Part shown: positions 36,615 to 45,566 of the stretch, piece by piece | How the letters are laid out: each line of letters begins with the position of its first letter | Position numbering within the stretch: position 1 is the stretch's first letter | Source of the DNA: Geobacillus genomosp. 3 | GTDB taxonomy: Bacteria; Bacillota; Bacilli; Bacillales; Anoxybacillaceae | Length of the DNA stretch: 64,000 bases | Direction of reading: 5' to 3' | Assembly (NCBI RefSeq): GCF_000445995.2 | Contig: NC_022080.4 | Location: forward strand, 2,008,001 to 2,072,000 | The notes under the pieces: model-generated | Seen by the model: only the letters and a program-made list of their open reading frames with translations | Databases searched by the model: none | Told to the model about the DNA's origin: nothing | Made by a program: the position numbers and the translations under genes

Positions 36615-37547
36615 TTAAAAAATGCTTAATGAATACGTTCTCGCCAACCGCTCGAGCAGCTTGACTCCGGTCAGGCTGTTTCCTTTGTCGTCAAGCGCCG
36701 GGCCGAAAATGCCGATGCCGCACCGGCTCGGGACGGCGGCGAGAATGCCGCCTGAGACGCCGCTTTTCGCCGGGATGCCGATTTTAATCGCAAATTCGCC
36801 GGATGCGTTGTACATGCCGCACGTGACCATGAACGTTTTGCAAATGCGGGCGACATCAAGCGGCATGAGCCGCTCGCCCGAATGCGGATCGCGCCCGTCA
36901 AGCGCGAACACCAAGCCGATGCGCGCTAAGTCGATGCACGTCATTTCGATGGCGCACTGCTTCGTGTACAAATCCATCAGCTCTTCGACATCTTCATCAA
37001 TGATACGATGCTGCTTGAGAAAATAGCAAAGCGAACGATTTAAAAACGCTGTTTCAAATTCGGAGCGGGCCACTTCGTCGGAGTACGAAATGCGTTCGTT
37101 GCCCGCGAGGCGGCGGACGAACGCTAAGAGCCGCTCAAGCCGCTCTTCGACCGATCGGCCGCGGATCATATGCGTCACCGCCAGCGCCCCCGCGTTGATC
37201 ATCGGATTGAGCGGCTTGGCCGGCTGCACTTCTTCGAGCTTCGCGATCGAGTTGAACGGGTCGCCTGTCGGCTCCATGCCGACTTTCCGGAACACCTCGT
37301 CTTCGCCGCGGTCGATTAAGACAAGGGCAAGCGTGATGATTTTCGAGATGCTTTGCAGCGTCACTTTCACCGTCACATCTCCGGCGCTCGCCACCTTGCC
37401 GTCCGGGGTGTATACAGCGATCGACAGTTCATTCGGATCGGCCTTGCCCAGGGCGGGAATGTAATCGGCTACTTTTCCATAGCGGGCGTACTGTTTCGCT
37501 TCTTCGACAAAGCGGACCAATTCTTCTTGACTGTACACAGGCATCAC
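36615..37547 (-). CDS. glsA: Glutaminase A
   Basis: The 310-residue product has the serine beta-lactamase-like glutaminase fold: [16 protein letters not shown] near residue 64 with the Ser-x-x-Lys pair, [17 protein letters not shown] near 113 and a C-terminal [19 protein letters not shown]. It hydrolyses glutamine to glutamate and ammonia in the cytosol. Initiation could be at the GTG 37547 or the adjacent ATG 37544; neither has a strong ribosome site. A small acidic protein gene follows. Confidence 0.93.
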   Translation of the reverse strand: MMPVYSQEELVRFVEEAKQYARYGKVADYIPALGKADPNELSIAVYTPDGKVASAGDVTVKVTLQSISKIITLALVLIDRGEDEVFRKVGMEPTGDPFNSIAKLEEVQPAKPLNPMINAGALAVTHMIRGRSVEERLERLLAFVRRLAGNERISYSDEVARSEFETAFLNRSLCYFLKQHRIIDEDVEELMDLYTKQCAIEMTCIDLARIGLVFALDGRDPHSGERLMPLDVARICKTFMVTCGMYNASGEFAIKIGIPAKSGVSGGILAAVPSRCGIGIFGPALDDKGNSLTGVKLLERLARTYSLSIF

Positions 37548-37704
37548 CGATCGTTAGTATCGCCTGTTTTTTCCTTTTCTATGCCCAAGTGTGTGGCAAA
37601 CAGCCATCGATTCCCCCGCAGGCAGCCTCTTGCCCCCCGCCTGATGGATCCGCCCGCGACAAACGAACAAGGGGAGCATGCGGTTTGAACAGCAGCCGTT
37701 TTTC

Positions 37705-38283
37705 TTATTCTTCTTCGGCAAATACGTTTTTTAATTCGATCGCAAATCCGGGAAACAGACGGACAGGAATCGTATCATCGCGGACATACATCCCTTGGTG
37801 GCGGAATCTCCCTTCTTCGAGCACATAGACATCCATCGTCTCATTCACCGGATCGACAATCCAATACTCTTTCACCCCTGCCCGCTCGTAACGGTGAAAT
37901 TTGACGATTTTATCCTTGCGCACCGTTGATTTTGAAATAATCTCCACAACGGGATCCGGCACGCCAACAATTCGTTTTCCGCGAATGTTGCTTTTGTCGC
38001 AGACAACGACAAGATCCGGCTCAACCCATTCGCGAATTTGTTCCGGATCATCCCTCTCCGCCAAACAAACGTCGATCGGAGCGCCAAATACGGTGCATTC
38101 TTTCCCCCGCAAATAGGCCGCAAACTCGACCAACAATTCACGTTGCACGGCCTGATGTTTCGGCGTCGGAGCGGGAGACATGTTGAAGACTTGGCCGTCA
38201 ATGACCTCATAGCGTACATCTTCGTCGAGCATCATGTATTGCGCATAGGTGAACGGCTGCCCTTTTTCCGGCATCGGCAGCAA
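37705..38283 (-). CDS. Uma2-family (DUF820) PD-(D/E)XK nuclease-like protein
   Basis: The product of about 192 residues has the Uma2 pattern: a MPEKGQPFTYAQYMML start, VRYEVIDGQVFNMSPAP near residue 21, VEPDLVVVCD near 84 and GVPDPVVEIISKSTVRKDK near 104 with the PD..ExxS/K nuclease-like core, then HRYERAGVKEYWIVDP. A TTG at 38283 lies 5 nt behind AAAGGAGG, while the ATG at 38274 is too far, so TTG is preferred. The biological role of these widespread proteins is unknown. Confidence 0.85.
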   Translation of the reverse strand: MLPMPEKGQPFTYAQYMMLDEDVRYEVIDGQVFNMSPAPTPKHQAVQRELLVEFAAYLRGKECTVFGAPIDVCLAERDDPEQIREWVEPDLVVVCDKSNIRGKRIVGVPDPVVEIISKSTVRKDKIVKFHRYERAGVKEYWIVDPVNETMDVYVLEEGRFRHQGMYVRDDTIPVRLFPGFAIELKNVFAEEE

Positions 38284-38416
38284 AACGGCCTCCTTTCCTC
38301 TTTTCTTTTTAGTATACTTGAACGCTGCCCGGCAACCTAGCGCTTTCTTTTTTCTCAACAACCTGTTGTAGGCAAGGGAGAACGGTTTCAAGTATAATGA
38401 AAAAGAGGTGAGGAGC

Positions 38417-38557
38417 ATGCAAGGCGAGTTGATTTTCCCAAGCTCCTCAACAGTTCGCCCCGCTCCCATCACGAGTTCTTTGCGGGACATCTTGCATGCT
38501 TTGTCGTATAATTGGGGGGCGAATCCTCTATGGCAAAAGCATGGAACCGGCGGATAG
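38417..38557 (+). CDS. Possible 46-residue small protein upstream of the MBL gene
   Basis: A TATAAT box near 38393, a GGTGAGGAG site and an ATG at 38417 open a 46-codon frame ending at 38557, just before the hydrolase gene. The sequence is not recognised and could be a leader region read by chance. Low confidence. Confidence 0.25.
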   Translation: MQGELIFPSSSTVRPAPITSSLRDILHALSYNWGANPLWQKHGTGG

Positions 38558-38584
38558 AGAAAAACACGTTCATAAGGAGATGAA

Positions 38585-39319
38585 ATGATGCAAATCGCCC
38601 AAGGCGTCATGATGCTGGAACTGCGGGTGCAATCATTCGGCAGGGAGAGCGTGTACCACCCGGTTGTCATTGCCGGTGAACAAGGAACGGTGCTCATCGA
38701 TACCGGCACACCGGGGCAATGGGAGCCGATTCAAAACGCCATGACAAAAGCCGGCATTGACCCGGAAACATTGCAGGCCGTCATCATCACCCACCAAGAC
38801 ATCGACCATATCGGCAGCCTGCCGGAAATCAAGCAGGCGTTGTCCCATCGCGTTCGCGTCTACGCCCATCCGATCGAGAAACCGTACATTGAAGGCGAAA
38901 AAACGATTTTGAAATTCGACCGCAACCAAATGCCTCCTGAACGATGGGCTTCGCTGCCTGACGCGATGAAACAGCTTGCCGCCCGCCTGCCGAAAGCACC
39001 CGTTGATGAAACGGTGACAGACGGCTGCGTGCTCCCGTATGGCGGCATCACGGTCATCGAAACGCCTGGACATACACCAGGGCATATCAGCCTGTATTCG
39101 CCGAAACACCGCCTGTTGATCGCCGGCGACGCCCTCACCGCCGAAGACGGGCGGCTTTACGGGCCGAATCCGGCCTTCACGCCCGATATGGACGAAGCCA
39201 TGCGCTCTGTCCGAAAATTGCTTGACTTTGACATCGAGACGGTCGTCTGTTACCACGGCGGAGCATGCCGCGGCGATATTCGTGAACAGTTGGAGCAAAT
39301 TGTTTCATCGATGGCATAA
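38585..39319 (+). CDS. Metallo-beta-lactamase-fold hydrolase
   Basis: The 244-residue product has the zinc motif HQDIDHIG near residue 62 (HxDxDH variant with Gln), GHTPGHISLYSP near 165 and GDALTAEDGRLYGPNP near 184. AAGGAG precedes the ATG at 38585 by 5 nt. The family hydrolyses thioesters, lactones or similar bonds; the substrate is not evident. It is transcribed toward the tRNA-Pro gene. Confidence 0.9.
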   Translation: MMQIAQGVMMLELRVQSFGRESVYHPVVIAGEQGTVLIDTGTPGQWEPIQNAMTKAGIDPETLQAVIITHQDIDHIGSLPEIKQALSHRVRVYAHPIEKPYIEGEKTILKFDRNQMPPERWASLPDAMKQLAARLPKAPVDETVTDGCVLPYGGITVIETPGHTPGHISLYSPKHRLLIAGDALTAEDGRLYGPNPAFTPDMDEAMRSVRKLLDFDIETVVCYHGGACRGDIREQLEQIVSSMA

Positions 39320-39474
39320 CCTCATTCGGCGGCACAGCCCTGACAGACGAAGCCTTCTCTTTTGTTAACATCGGGGATGCCGACAACGGCATCCTTCTTC
39401 TGGTTTCCTGAAAAATTAGCCATTGATCTTATCCCGTTTTTCTTGTATAATGAAGTATGTCTGACAAACCATTT

Positions 39475-39548
39475 CGGGATGTAGCTCAGCTTGGTAGAGC
39501 ACACGCATGGGGTGCGTGGGGTCGCAGGTTCAAATCCTGTCATCCCGA
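39475..39548 (+). tRNA. tRNA-Pro (GGG)
   Basis: The acceptor stem CGGGATG/CATCCCG closes a normal cloverleaf. The anticodon stem CACGC/GCGTG holds the loop ATGGGGT with anticodon GGG. GGTTCAAATC is the T loop. CCA is not encoded. A strong terminator follows. Confidence 0.95.
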
Positions 39549-39552
39549 TCGA

Positions 39553-39590
39553 AAAAACCAGCCGGCAAAACGCCCGGCTGGTTTTTTCTT
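39553..39590 (+). terminator. Rho-independent terminator after tRNA-Pro
   Basis: AAACCAGCCGG (39555-39565) pairs with CCGGCTGGTTT (39574-39584), followed by a T-rich tail. Confidence 0.92.
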
Positions 39591-39626
39591 CTTTCACGCC
39601 TTCCCTCATCGTGATGCTGTTTTCCC

Positions 39627-40799
39627 CTATGAAATCAATCCGATCTGCTTTCCTGCCAAAGCGATGCAGTCAACGGCCATCTCAATGTCTTCTTCCGTCA
39701 TCGCAGCGGTGAGGGAAAAGCGAATGCGCGCTGTTCCCTCACGGACGGTCGGCGGCCGGATGGCGACAGCCGCGATGCCGGCTTCTTGCAGCAGCTCGCT
39801 CATGGCCACCGCCCGATCGTTCGGGCCGACAATCACCGGAACGATCGGCGTCTCGCTGCCGCTTATGTCAAATCCAAGCCGCTTCAATTTTGCGCGGAAT
39901 GTTTCGCTTAAGGCGTGCAGTCGCTCACGCCGCTTTGGCTCCGCTTGGACAATATGAATGGCGGCTTCATTGGCGGCGAGAACCGCCGGCGGCAAGGCGG
40001 TCGTAAAAATTAGGCTGCGGGCGCTGTTGATCAAATAGTCGACCAGCCACGGCTCGCCCGTTACATACGCGCCGAAGCTGCCGAGCGCTTTGCTGAAGGT
40101 GCCGATGGCGATCACATCCTCTTCCTTCTCAAGCCCGACATGGTGAAGCAACCCTTCGCCGTTTGGCCCGAACACGCCGCCGCTGTGCGCTTCGTCGACG
40201 ACCAAAACGGCGCGGTAACGCCGTTTCAGCTCAACAAGCTCCTCGAGCGGCGCCATATCGCCGTCCATGCTGAAAACGGCATCGGTAATGATCCATTTCC
40301 GCTTACCGGGCGGAGATTGCTTCAACAACGTCTCCAGCTGGTCGATGTCGTTATGCCGATAGCGGAAACAGGCGGCTTTGCTCAATCGGATGCCATCAAT
40401 CAAGCTCGCATGGTTCAACTCGTCACTAAAAACAAGATCATCGCGGCCGACTAACGCTGTCAATACGCCGATGTTGGCCGTATAGCCGCTGTTGAAAATA
40501 AGCGCCGCTTCCGTCTTTTTCCATTGTTTCAATGCGGCTTCCGCCCGCTCATAGAGCGGATGGTTGCCGACGATGAGCCGCGATGCGCCTGCTCCAGCCC
40601 CATATACACGCATCGCCTCGCAGCCCGCTTCGACAAGCCGCTTGTCATCGGCCAATCCTAAATAATTGTTGGATGCCAGATTCAACATCCGCCTTCCGTT
40701 TAGAATGACCGAAGCGCCTGACGCCTCTGCCCGGCGCAGCTGGCGCTTTTGCGCTTTTTGTTCCCATTCGTGCAGTTGCGCGGTCAGTTCGGTTTTCAT
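39627..40799 (-). CDS. bioF: 8-amino-7-oxononanoate synthase (BioF)
   Basis: The 390-residue PLP enzyme joins pimeloyl thioester and alanine in biotin synthesis. It has LNLASNNYLGLAD near residue 39, VDEAHSGGVFGPNGEG near 200 and GTFSKALGSFGAYV near 232, where the Lys binds PLP. It resembles the related Kbl enzyme, but the BirA operator just upstream points firmly to biotin. The ATG at 40799 is 8 nt behind AAAGGGGG; the ATG at 40805 is too close. No other bio gene is adjacent. Confidence 0.93.
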   Translation of the reverse strand: MKTELTAQLHEWEQKAQKRQLRRAEASGASVILNGRRMLNLASNNYLGLADDKRLVEAGCEAMRVYGAGAGASRLIVGNHPLYERAEAALKQWKKTEAALIFNSGYTANIGVLTALVGRDDLVFSDELNHASLIDGIRLSKAACFRYRHNDIDQLETLLKQSPPGKRKWIITDAVFSMDGDMAPLEELVELKRRYRAVLVVDEAHSGGVFGPNGEGLLHHVGLEKEEDVIAIGTFSKALGSFGAYVTGEPWLVDYLINSARSLIFTTALPPAVLAANEAAIHIVQAEPKRRERLHALSETFRAKLKRLGFDISGSETPIVPVIVGPNDRAVAMSELLQEAGIAAVAIRPPTVREGTARIRFSLTAAMTEEDIEMAVDCIALAGKQIGLIS

Positions 40800-40813
40800 C
40801 CCCATCCCCCTTT

Positions 40814-40844
40814 ATGTAAACTTATTATAAAAAACAGTTTACAT
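40814..40844. promoter_or_regulatory. BirA operator of bioF
   Basis: ATGTAAAC (40814-40821) and GTTTACAT (40837-40844) are complementary half-sites with exactly 15 bases between, matching the Bacillus biotin-repressor site. It lies 15 bp before the bioF start, so BirA with biotin should block transcription. Confidence 0.9.
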
Positions 40845-41005
40845 TAAAACGTGTGAATCGGCTAGGAAAAGATGATCGATTTTGTTAGCTGATTATTTCG
40901 CACATTGTTTTGGAAATTATCGATTTTTCACCTTCAGCTACATGCATAATCCAATCGCAGGCATGTCATACTATACGTGTTATCGGCAAAAAGGAGGTGC
41001 TCGAG

Positions 41006-41188
41006 ATGGATGCCCGTCGGGCGCAAGAAATCGCGTCGTCGCCGGTGATGGCAAACGTCACATACAACGGCCAGCGCATTTACATCGAACATGTCGATCA
41101 GCAAAAAGGCGTAGCGACGATCCACCCGCTTGACAACCCAAGCCAAAAGCAAAGCGTGCCGGTCGCAAGCTTAGAAGAGCATGCTTAA
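41006..41188 (+). CDS. sspH: Small acid-soluble spore protein, H-type
   Basis: The 60-residue product MDARRAQEIASSPVMANVTY... contains YNGQRIYIEHVDQQKGVA near residue 20 and PLDNPSQKQSVPVASLEE, matching the SspH family of minor spore proteins. The ATG at 41006 has AAGGAGG upstream; the in-frame ATG at 40910 has no site. It should be made in the forespore; a sigma-G promoter is expected near 40950 but was not resolved. Confidence 0.93.
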   Translation: MDARRAQEIASSPVMANVTYNGQRIYIEHVDQQKGVATIHPLDNPSQKQSVPVASLEEHA

Positions 41189-41193
41189 CCGCA

Positions 41194-41236
41194 AAAAAAA
41201 GCGAGAGAAAGGAATCGCCCTTTCTCCCGCTTTTTG
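41194..41236. terminator. Bidirectional terminator
   Basis: AAAGCGAGAGAAAGG pairs with CCTTTCTCCCGCTTT around the loop AATCGC, with A-rich and T-rich flanks serving sspH and the convergent small gene. Confidence 0.88.
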
Positions 41237-41238
41237 AT

Positions 41239-41376
41239 TTAATCGGCCGTCAGCTCTTCCCGCTGCTTGTAGGCCTCTTGCACCGTTTGTTCCTTCATCG
41301 CTGTCCGGCCTGCCGTCCGAGTGTCGGCGGCGTGGGCCGGCTGCCCGGCGCGTTGGTCGTCCGGTTTCCGTTTCAT
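41239..41376 (-). CDS. Small hypothetical protein (45 residues)
   Basis: A short frame too small for usual ORF cut-offs starts at an ATG (41376) with AAGGAGGGG directly upstream and stops at a shared terminator. The product is hydrophilic, begins MKRKPDDQRAGQPAHAADTR and ends QEAYKQREELTAD, reminiscent of short charged spore-associated proteins, but I do not recognise the family. Confidence 0.6.
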   Translation of the reverse strand: MKRKPDDQRAGQPAHAADTRTAGRTAMKEQTVQEAYKQREELTAD

Positions 41377-41468
41377 CGCCATCCCCTCCTTCACCCCTAG
41401 CATGCCCCGAATGAAACGGGTTTACGACCGCGAAGGGGAAAGCGGCCCTTCCCGCCTCAAGCACGGTT

Positions 41469-41837
41469 TCACCTGATTTTTTCTAGCAGCTCGATCCGGT
41501 TGTGGAACGGATCGCGAAACGAAAACCGCTTTACCCCCGGGATCGGTTTTTCGTCTTGCGTCGCGACGCCTCGCTCTTCCAAATAGCGGCGCGCCGCTTC
41601 CACATCTTCCACTTCAAAGGCTGGATGGCTTTTGCTGTTGTAGCCGTCTCGGTTTTCTACTCCAATATGAAGTTGAATATCGCCGACTTCATACCAAATC
41701 CCGCCATTTGCCTTCAACGACTCGGGCTTTTCGATTTCTTGAAAACCAAGCACACCGGTGTAAAAAGCGCGCGCTTCGTCTTCGGCGCCAACAGGAATGC
41801 AAATTTGCACATGGTCAAGCCGTTTGACGCGAATCAC
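41469..41837 (-). CDS. VOC-superfamily (glyoxalase/dioxygenase-like) protein
   Basis: The 122-residue product is one vicinal-oxygen-chelate module: RLDHVQICIPVGAEDEARAF near residue 5, HIGVENRDGYNSKSHPAFEV near 51 and FRDPFHNRIELLEKI at the end with the metal Glu. A GTG at 41837 lies 7 nt after GGGAGG and overlaps the YhfC stop codon, so the two are coupled. The substrate is unknown. Confidence 0.88.
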   Translation of the reverse strand: MIRVKRLDHVQICIPVGAEDEARAFYTGVLGFQEIEKPESLKANGGIWYEVGDIQLHIGVENRDGYNSKSHPAFEVEDVEAARRYLEERGVATQDEKPIPGVKRFSFRDPFHNRIELLEKIR

Positions 41838-42616
41838 CGTTTCTTCCCTCCCTGTTCGAATGCTCGTTTTATACGGCGGGTGAACAAAACAGCCGCGAGC
41901 GCCCAAACGAGCAGCACCGCTTCGACCGCCCAGACGTTCGTGATGACTTTCGCCTGGTAGAGCGCCGGCAGCACGTCCATCGCCGCATGGATGAAGATGG
42001 CATAAACGACATAGCGGAACTGCCGCTCGCGCACCCCAAGCAAAACGAGCAGTGACAAGGCGACATGCACCGCAAGCGCCAACAGCCGTTCCAAGCCGCC
42101 TACGATATACAGCGCAAACGGCGTATGCAGCACTTGTTCCTTGATCAGCTCCGCCTGTCCTGCCGGAAGCGATGGGGCGATCGTTTTGTCAAAAGCGCCT
42201 GTTTGGATGAGGCTCATGAGCACCATCGTGTTCACGGCGCCAAACACGCCAAGCAAAATCGCTTCCGTCCCGCCGTGGCCAAGCCCGAATGACAGCCCAT
42301 CGACATATGCGCGTTTTTGTTTCAACAGCCAGCGAAACCCGACATAACGGCCGATTTCTTCAAACACGCCGGCGGCGAGCGCCGCATACAAAACGAAAAG
42401 CCAAACGTTGTCCGTTCCTTTTAACGCCGGGCGTCCCGGTTCGAGTACGGCGATGTGAAGCGCTTTTTCCAACACTTGCGAGAAAACGAGAAAGATCAAC
42501 GCACCGATGCCAAGCGCTTTCCACGAAAGCCATCCTTTTTTCCTTCCGTACCATACAAGTCCGATGGGAACGAACAACGAAATGCATAACTGCGCCACCG
42601 CGCCCGCCATGACCAT
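41834..42616 (-). CDS. yhfC: YhfC-family putative intramembrane metalloprotease
   Basis: The 260-residue product has about seven membrane helices. It carries FEEIGRYVGFRWLL near residue 85 and GLGHGGTEAILLG near 111, a Glu-Glu/His-Glu pair resembling intramembrane CAAX-type proteases. This matches B. subtilis YhfC, whose function is not established. GGGGGAGATCAT precedes the ATG. It may be coupled to the VOC gene. Confidence 0.85.
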   Translation of the reverse strand: MVMAGAVAQLCISLFVPIGLVWYGRKKGWLSWKALGIGALIFLVFSQVLEKALHIAVLEPGRPALKGTDNVWLFVLYAALAAGVFEEIGRYVGFRWLLKQKRAYVDGLSFGLGHGGTEAILLGVFGAVNTMVLMSLIQTGAFDKTIAPSLPAGQAELIKEQVLHTPFALYIVGGLERLLALAVHVALSLLVLLGVRERQFRYVVYAIFIHAAMDVLPALYQAKVITNVWAVEAVLLVWALAAVLFTRRIKRAFEQGGKKR

Positions 42617-42638
42617 ATGATCTCCCCCTTCCGCTTAT

Positions 42639-43286
42639 TTAGGAACGTTTGCGCTGCTCTTTCCGAAAATAAAGAAACGATTGGACAATCAAATACAAAT
42701 TGCCAAACACTATGACGAACATCAAAAGAACAAATTGGATGTCCCCGCGCCAGAACGCGGTCAACATCAACAACACTCCCATTCCAATGAACACTTTGCC
42801 GCCAAGGCGGTGCGTCTTGTTCCAAACAGTTTCGCTCTCTAACGTCCACGGCGTACGGATGCCGATAAAATAATTATGTTTGATTTTCGGCATGTAGTTT
42901 CCAAGCACAATAAACAGCACCCCGACGCCAAGCGGCGCAAGCCGTCCAACATCGACCGGAACCCCGAGATTGTACGCCAATGTTACGATATGCAGGCTCA
43001 AGAAAAAGCAGGCGAGCGCCGCATTGACAATGCCGTAGCTTTTTTGAAACCGGCCGTAGTTGGCCTTTTTCGGATCAAAGTTTGGCAATACTTTCATAAA
43101 AATAAGGAGACCTGTCATCAATAAAGGCGGCAAAAACGCGCCAACCCATTTGTTGCTGAAGCCGTCGGCTTCACCCGCTGCGTTCCAGTGAATGGCCACT
43201 TGATCCGGCAAATAAGGAATGGCGGCCAAACTGATGACATAAGCGAAAACAGTGAGCGCGACCGCAAGCCGATTACTCTTCATCAT
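42639..43286 (-). CDS. sdpI: SdpI-family immunity/membrane protein
   Basis: The 215-residue product has six membrane helices and the SdpI/DUF1648 hallmark DQVAIHWNAAGEADGFSNKW near residue 28, followed by IGIRTPWTLESETVWNKTHR near 145. In B. subtilis SdpI protects against the SdpC cannibalism toxin and sequesters the repressor SdpR. A GGGGGAGAG site precedes the start, and it overlaps the sdpR gene by 14 nt. No toxin gene is next to it, so it may be an orphan immunity or a general stress unit. Confidence 0.9.
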   Translation of the reverse strand: MMKSNRLAVALTVFAYVISLAAIPYLPDQVAIHWNAAGEADGFSNKWVGAFLPPLLMTGLLIFMKVLPNFDPKKANYGRFQKSYGIVNAALACFFLSLHIVTLAYNLGVPVDVGRLAPLGVGVLFIVLGNYMPKIKHNYFIGIRTPWTLESETVWNKTHRLGGKVFIGMGVLLMLTAFWRGDIQFVLLMFVIVFGNLYLIVQSFLYFRKEQRKRS

Positions 43287-43557
43287 GTCTCTCCCCCTTT
43301 TCGACAAAGTCGTAAAACCAGCGAAGCAAATCTTGAAACACCGTCGTGTTGAGCGAATAGTAAATGTGTTGGCCGTCGCGGCGGTCTTGCACTAAATCGG
43401 CCTGTTTCAACACCTTCAAATGATGGGATACGCTCGGTTTTTGCATATCGAAATGCGAGGCGATTTCCCCTGCCGTTAAATCCCCTTTTCGCAACAACGA
43501 TAAAATTTTCCGGCGCGTCGGGTCGGCAATCGCTTTAAACGCTTCGTTGAATGACAA
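43273..43557 (-). CDS. sdpR: ArsR-family autorepressor (SdpR)
   Basis: The 94-residue winged-helix protein reads FKAIADPTRRKILSLLRKGD, then AGEIASHFDMQKPSVSHHLK (recognition helix) and a HIYYSLNTTVFQDLLRWF tail. It lacks the ArsR metal cysteine pair, as in SdpR. A TTG at 43557 lies behind AAGGTGGG; a longer frame to 43599 has no site. It should repress its own operon through the inverted repeat at 43693-43727 and be released when SdpI binds it at the membrane. Confidence 0.9.
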   Translation of the reverse strand: MSFNEAFKAIADPTRRKILSLLRKGDLTAGEIASHFDMQKPSVSHHLKVLKQADLVQDRRDGQHIYYSLNTTVFQDLLRWFYDFVEKGERHDEE

Positions 43558-43692
43558 CAGGAATCCCACCTTGCGAACGAGTTTTGGATGCATCTGCAAA
43601 AGTCAAACGAGCCGCTAAAAGAGGCCTTTCATTCATCGCTGCTTTTTCGCTGTCTGTTTTTGGCATGTTTGTAGTTAGATATTTAAGAAATC

Positions 43693-43727
43693 ATCTAAAT
43701 ATAAGACGAGTTTTTCGATATTTAGAT
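43693..43727. promoter_or_regulatory. Inverted repeat, candidate SdpR operator
   Basis: ATCTAAATAT (43693-43702) and ATATTTAGAT (43718-43727) are perfect complements with a 15-base spacer, about 140 bp before sdpR. A related half-site TAGATATTTAA lies at 43676-43686. Confidence 0.7.
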
Positions 43728-43908
43728 AACTTTCTAATTAAAGAATATGCGATTTCCAACAGACTGTCAATGTCCTTCCTGATTTTCAACATCCTACTGT
43801 GTTAGTTTGATAGCTGCCGGCTTATCGAAGACTGTGCAGCATCGCGCCAAAAGTCCGCCTCTTTTACGAGACGCATGCAGTTCCGGCCCGCATATTTGGA
43901 ACCAAGTA

Positions 43909-43945
43909 GAAAAAGGGGGCCTACCGCCTTTGGCCCACCCTTTCT
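43909..43945 (-). terminator. Terminator of the carboxylase gene
   Basis: GGGCC and GGCCC form a stem around AAAGGCGGTA, followed on the minus strand by CCTTTTTC. It lies 16 bp after the carboxylase stop. Confidence 0.75.
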
Positions 43946-43960
43946 TCTTTCTGCTTTCTA

Positions 43961-45508
43961 CTAAAACCCCGTCGGCCAAGAAGCGAGCAACCGCTCGCTT
44001 TTTTCCCGCTTGGACGCAAGCAAATATTCGAGCGTTTGGCAAAGGAATTTCCGCGTCTTTGCCGGATGGATGACGTCATCAATCAAATGTTTGCGCGCCG
44101 CCCCGTACGGCGAGCTGTCGAACGACCACTGCTTGAGCAGTTCTTGGCGGCGCTCATGCGGGTGGCCGGCGCGTTCAAGCTCGCGGCCGTATACGACGTT
44201 GACGCCGACTTCCGGACCCGTAAAGTTGATTTCCGCGCTCGGCCAGGCGACAACAACATCCGCCCCCATTCCCGGTCCGCACATATTGCCGTACGCCGCA
44301 CCGATGCTTTTGCGGATGACAACCGAAATTTTGGGGACGGTTGATAGAGCAAGCGCCTGATTCCACACCATAATTTTCGTTGCCATTTTCGCTTTTTCCG
44401 CCTCGACGCTGATGCGGAAGCCAGGCGTATCGTGCAAAAAGATGAGCGGAATATGGTACGAATCGCACAGGCAAATGAATTCCGTCGCCTTTTGGCATTC
44501 CTGCGGCCCGGGCGCTCCCCCGTATTGGTTCGGCTGGCTGGCGATGATGCCGACCACATGGCCGTTCAGATGCGCCAAAGCAGTGATCAGCGCCTTGCCG
44601 AATTGTTTCTGGCACTCAAAATAGTCGCCGTCATCGACAAGGCAGGCGATGATGTTTCGCATATCATAGACGCGGCTTCGTTTGTCCGGCAAAATTGAAA
44701 ATACTTCCTCAACCATCCGATATGGGTCATCGTCCGTCTTCCGCAGCGGCGGCCGTTCATCTGCGTGTTGCGGCATGTACGAAAAAAACCTTTTTAGTTG
44801 CCCAATGCATTCTGCCTCTGTCTCGCCATCGGCGTCAATCTGTCCGGTGTATTGATGGTGGATGTCGACGCCGCCAAGCTCATCCGGGGCGACGCGCTGC
44901 CCGTTGGCCAGTTCGAGCATGCGCGGCCCGGCGATCGCCATGCATGTCCCCTTCAGTTGCGTGACAAAATCGCAGCTGACCGCCGTCCATGTCGGCCCGC
45001 CGTAGCTGTCTCCCAAAATCGCCGCCATCGTCGGCACTTGCCGGTGGTGGGTGAGCAGCTCGCGCGGAAACAATTTGTCGCTGATCCCATCCGACCCCAT
45101 TCCGTCCGGCATGCGCAACCCGCCGCCTTCATGGAGGAAAAACATCGGCAAGCCGTTGCGCACAGCCAACGCATGCATCTGCCGCGACTTGCGCAAATGG
45201 ACGCTCCCTTCCGTTCCCGCGAGCACCGTTTTATCCCCGGCGATGATGACCGCCGGACGGCCGTCCACTTTGCCGATGCCGGCGACAAGTCCATCTCCGT
45301 ACGTCGTTTCTTCCAATCCCGGCTGGTCGGATGTGTTCAGTTGCCCGAACTCGACAAACGTCCCTCGGTCAACGAGCAAGGCGATTCGTTCTCTGGCCGT
45401 CAGCAACCCTTTTTCATGTTGCCTGGCGATTTTCTCTTCGCCGCCGCCCAGCGCAGCGCGCGCCTTTTTCGCCATCAGTTCGTCTGTTAATTGCCGCAAC
45501 TTCTCCAA
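43961..45508 (-). CDS. Acyl-CoA carboxylase carboxyltransferase (beta) subunit
   Basis: The 515-residue protein has two crotonase-fold halves with oxyanion glycines: GLPMFFLHEGGGLRMPDG near residue 128, and IGAAYGNMCGPGMGADVVVA near 415. The family transfers carboxyl from biotin to propionyl-, methylcrotonyl-, geranyl- or acetyl-CoA. Normally an alpha (biotin carboxylase) subunit is encoded nearby, but none is here. The TTG at 45508 lies behind AAAGGGGGG; upstream frame would overlap the ligase region. The adjacent ligase may make its substrate. Exact acyl group unknown. Confidence 0.88.
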   Translation of the reverse strand: MEKLRQLTDELMAKKARAALGGGEEKIARQHEKGLLTARERIALLVDRGTFVEFGQLNTSDQPGLEETTYGDGLVAGIGKVDGRPAVIIAGDKTVLAGTEGSVHLRKSRQMHALAVRNGLPMFFLHEGGGLRMPDGMGSDGISDKLFPRELLTHHRQVPTMAAILGDSYGGPTWTAVSCDFVTQLKGTCMAIAGPRMLELANGQRVAPDELGGVDIHHQYTGQIDADGETEAECIGQLKRFFSYMPQHADERPPLRKTDDDPYRMVEEVFSILPDKRSRVYDMRNIIACLVDDGDYFECQKQFGKALITALAHLNGHVVGIIASQPNQYGGAPGPQECQKATEFICLCDSYHIPLIFLHDTPGFRISVEAEKAKMATKIMVWNQALALSTVPKISVVIRKSIGAAYGNMCGPGMGADVVVAWPSAEINFTGPEVGVNVVYGRELERAGHPHERRQELLKQWSFDSSPYGAARKHLIDDVIHPAKTRKFLCQTLEYLLASKREKSERLLASWPTGF

Positions 45509-45566
45509 CCGTGACCCCCCTTTTTTGAAAAAGGCGGGGCGGCCCTCGCCAACCCCCGCCGCTATG

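Noticed and set aside
38336..38709. 334-residue version of the Uma2 protein
   Set aside because: The extra N terminus overlaps the divergent MBL gene and has no ribosome site; the Uma2 domain begins near 38283.
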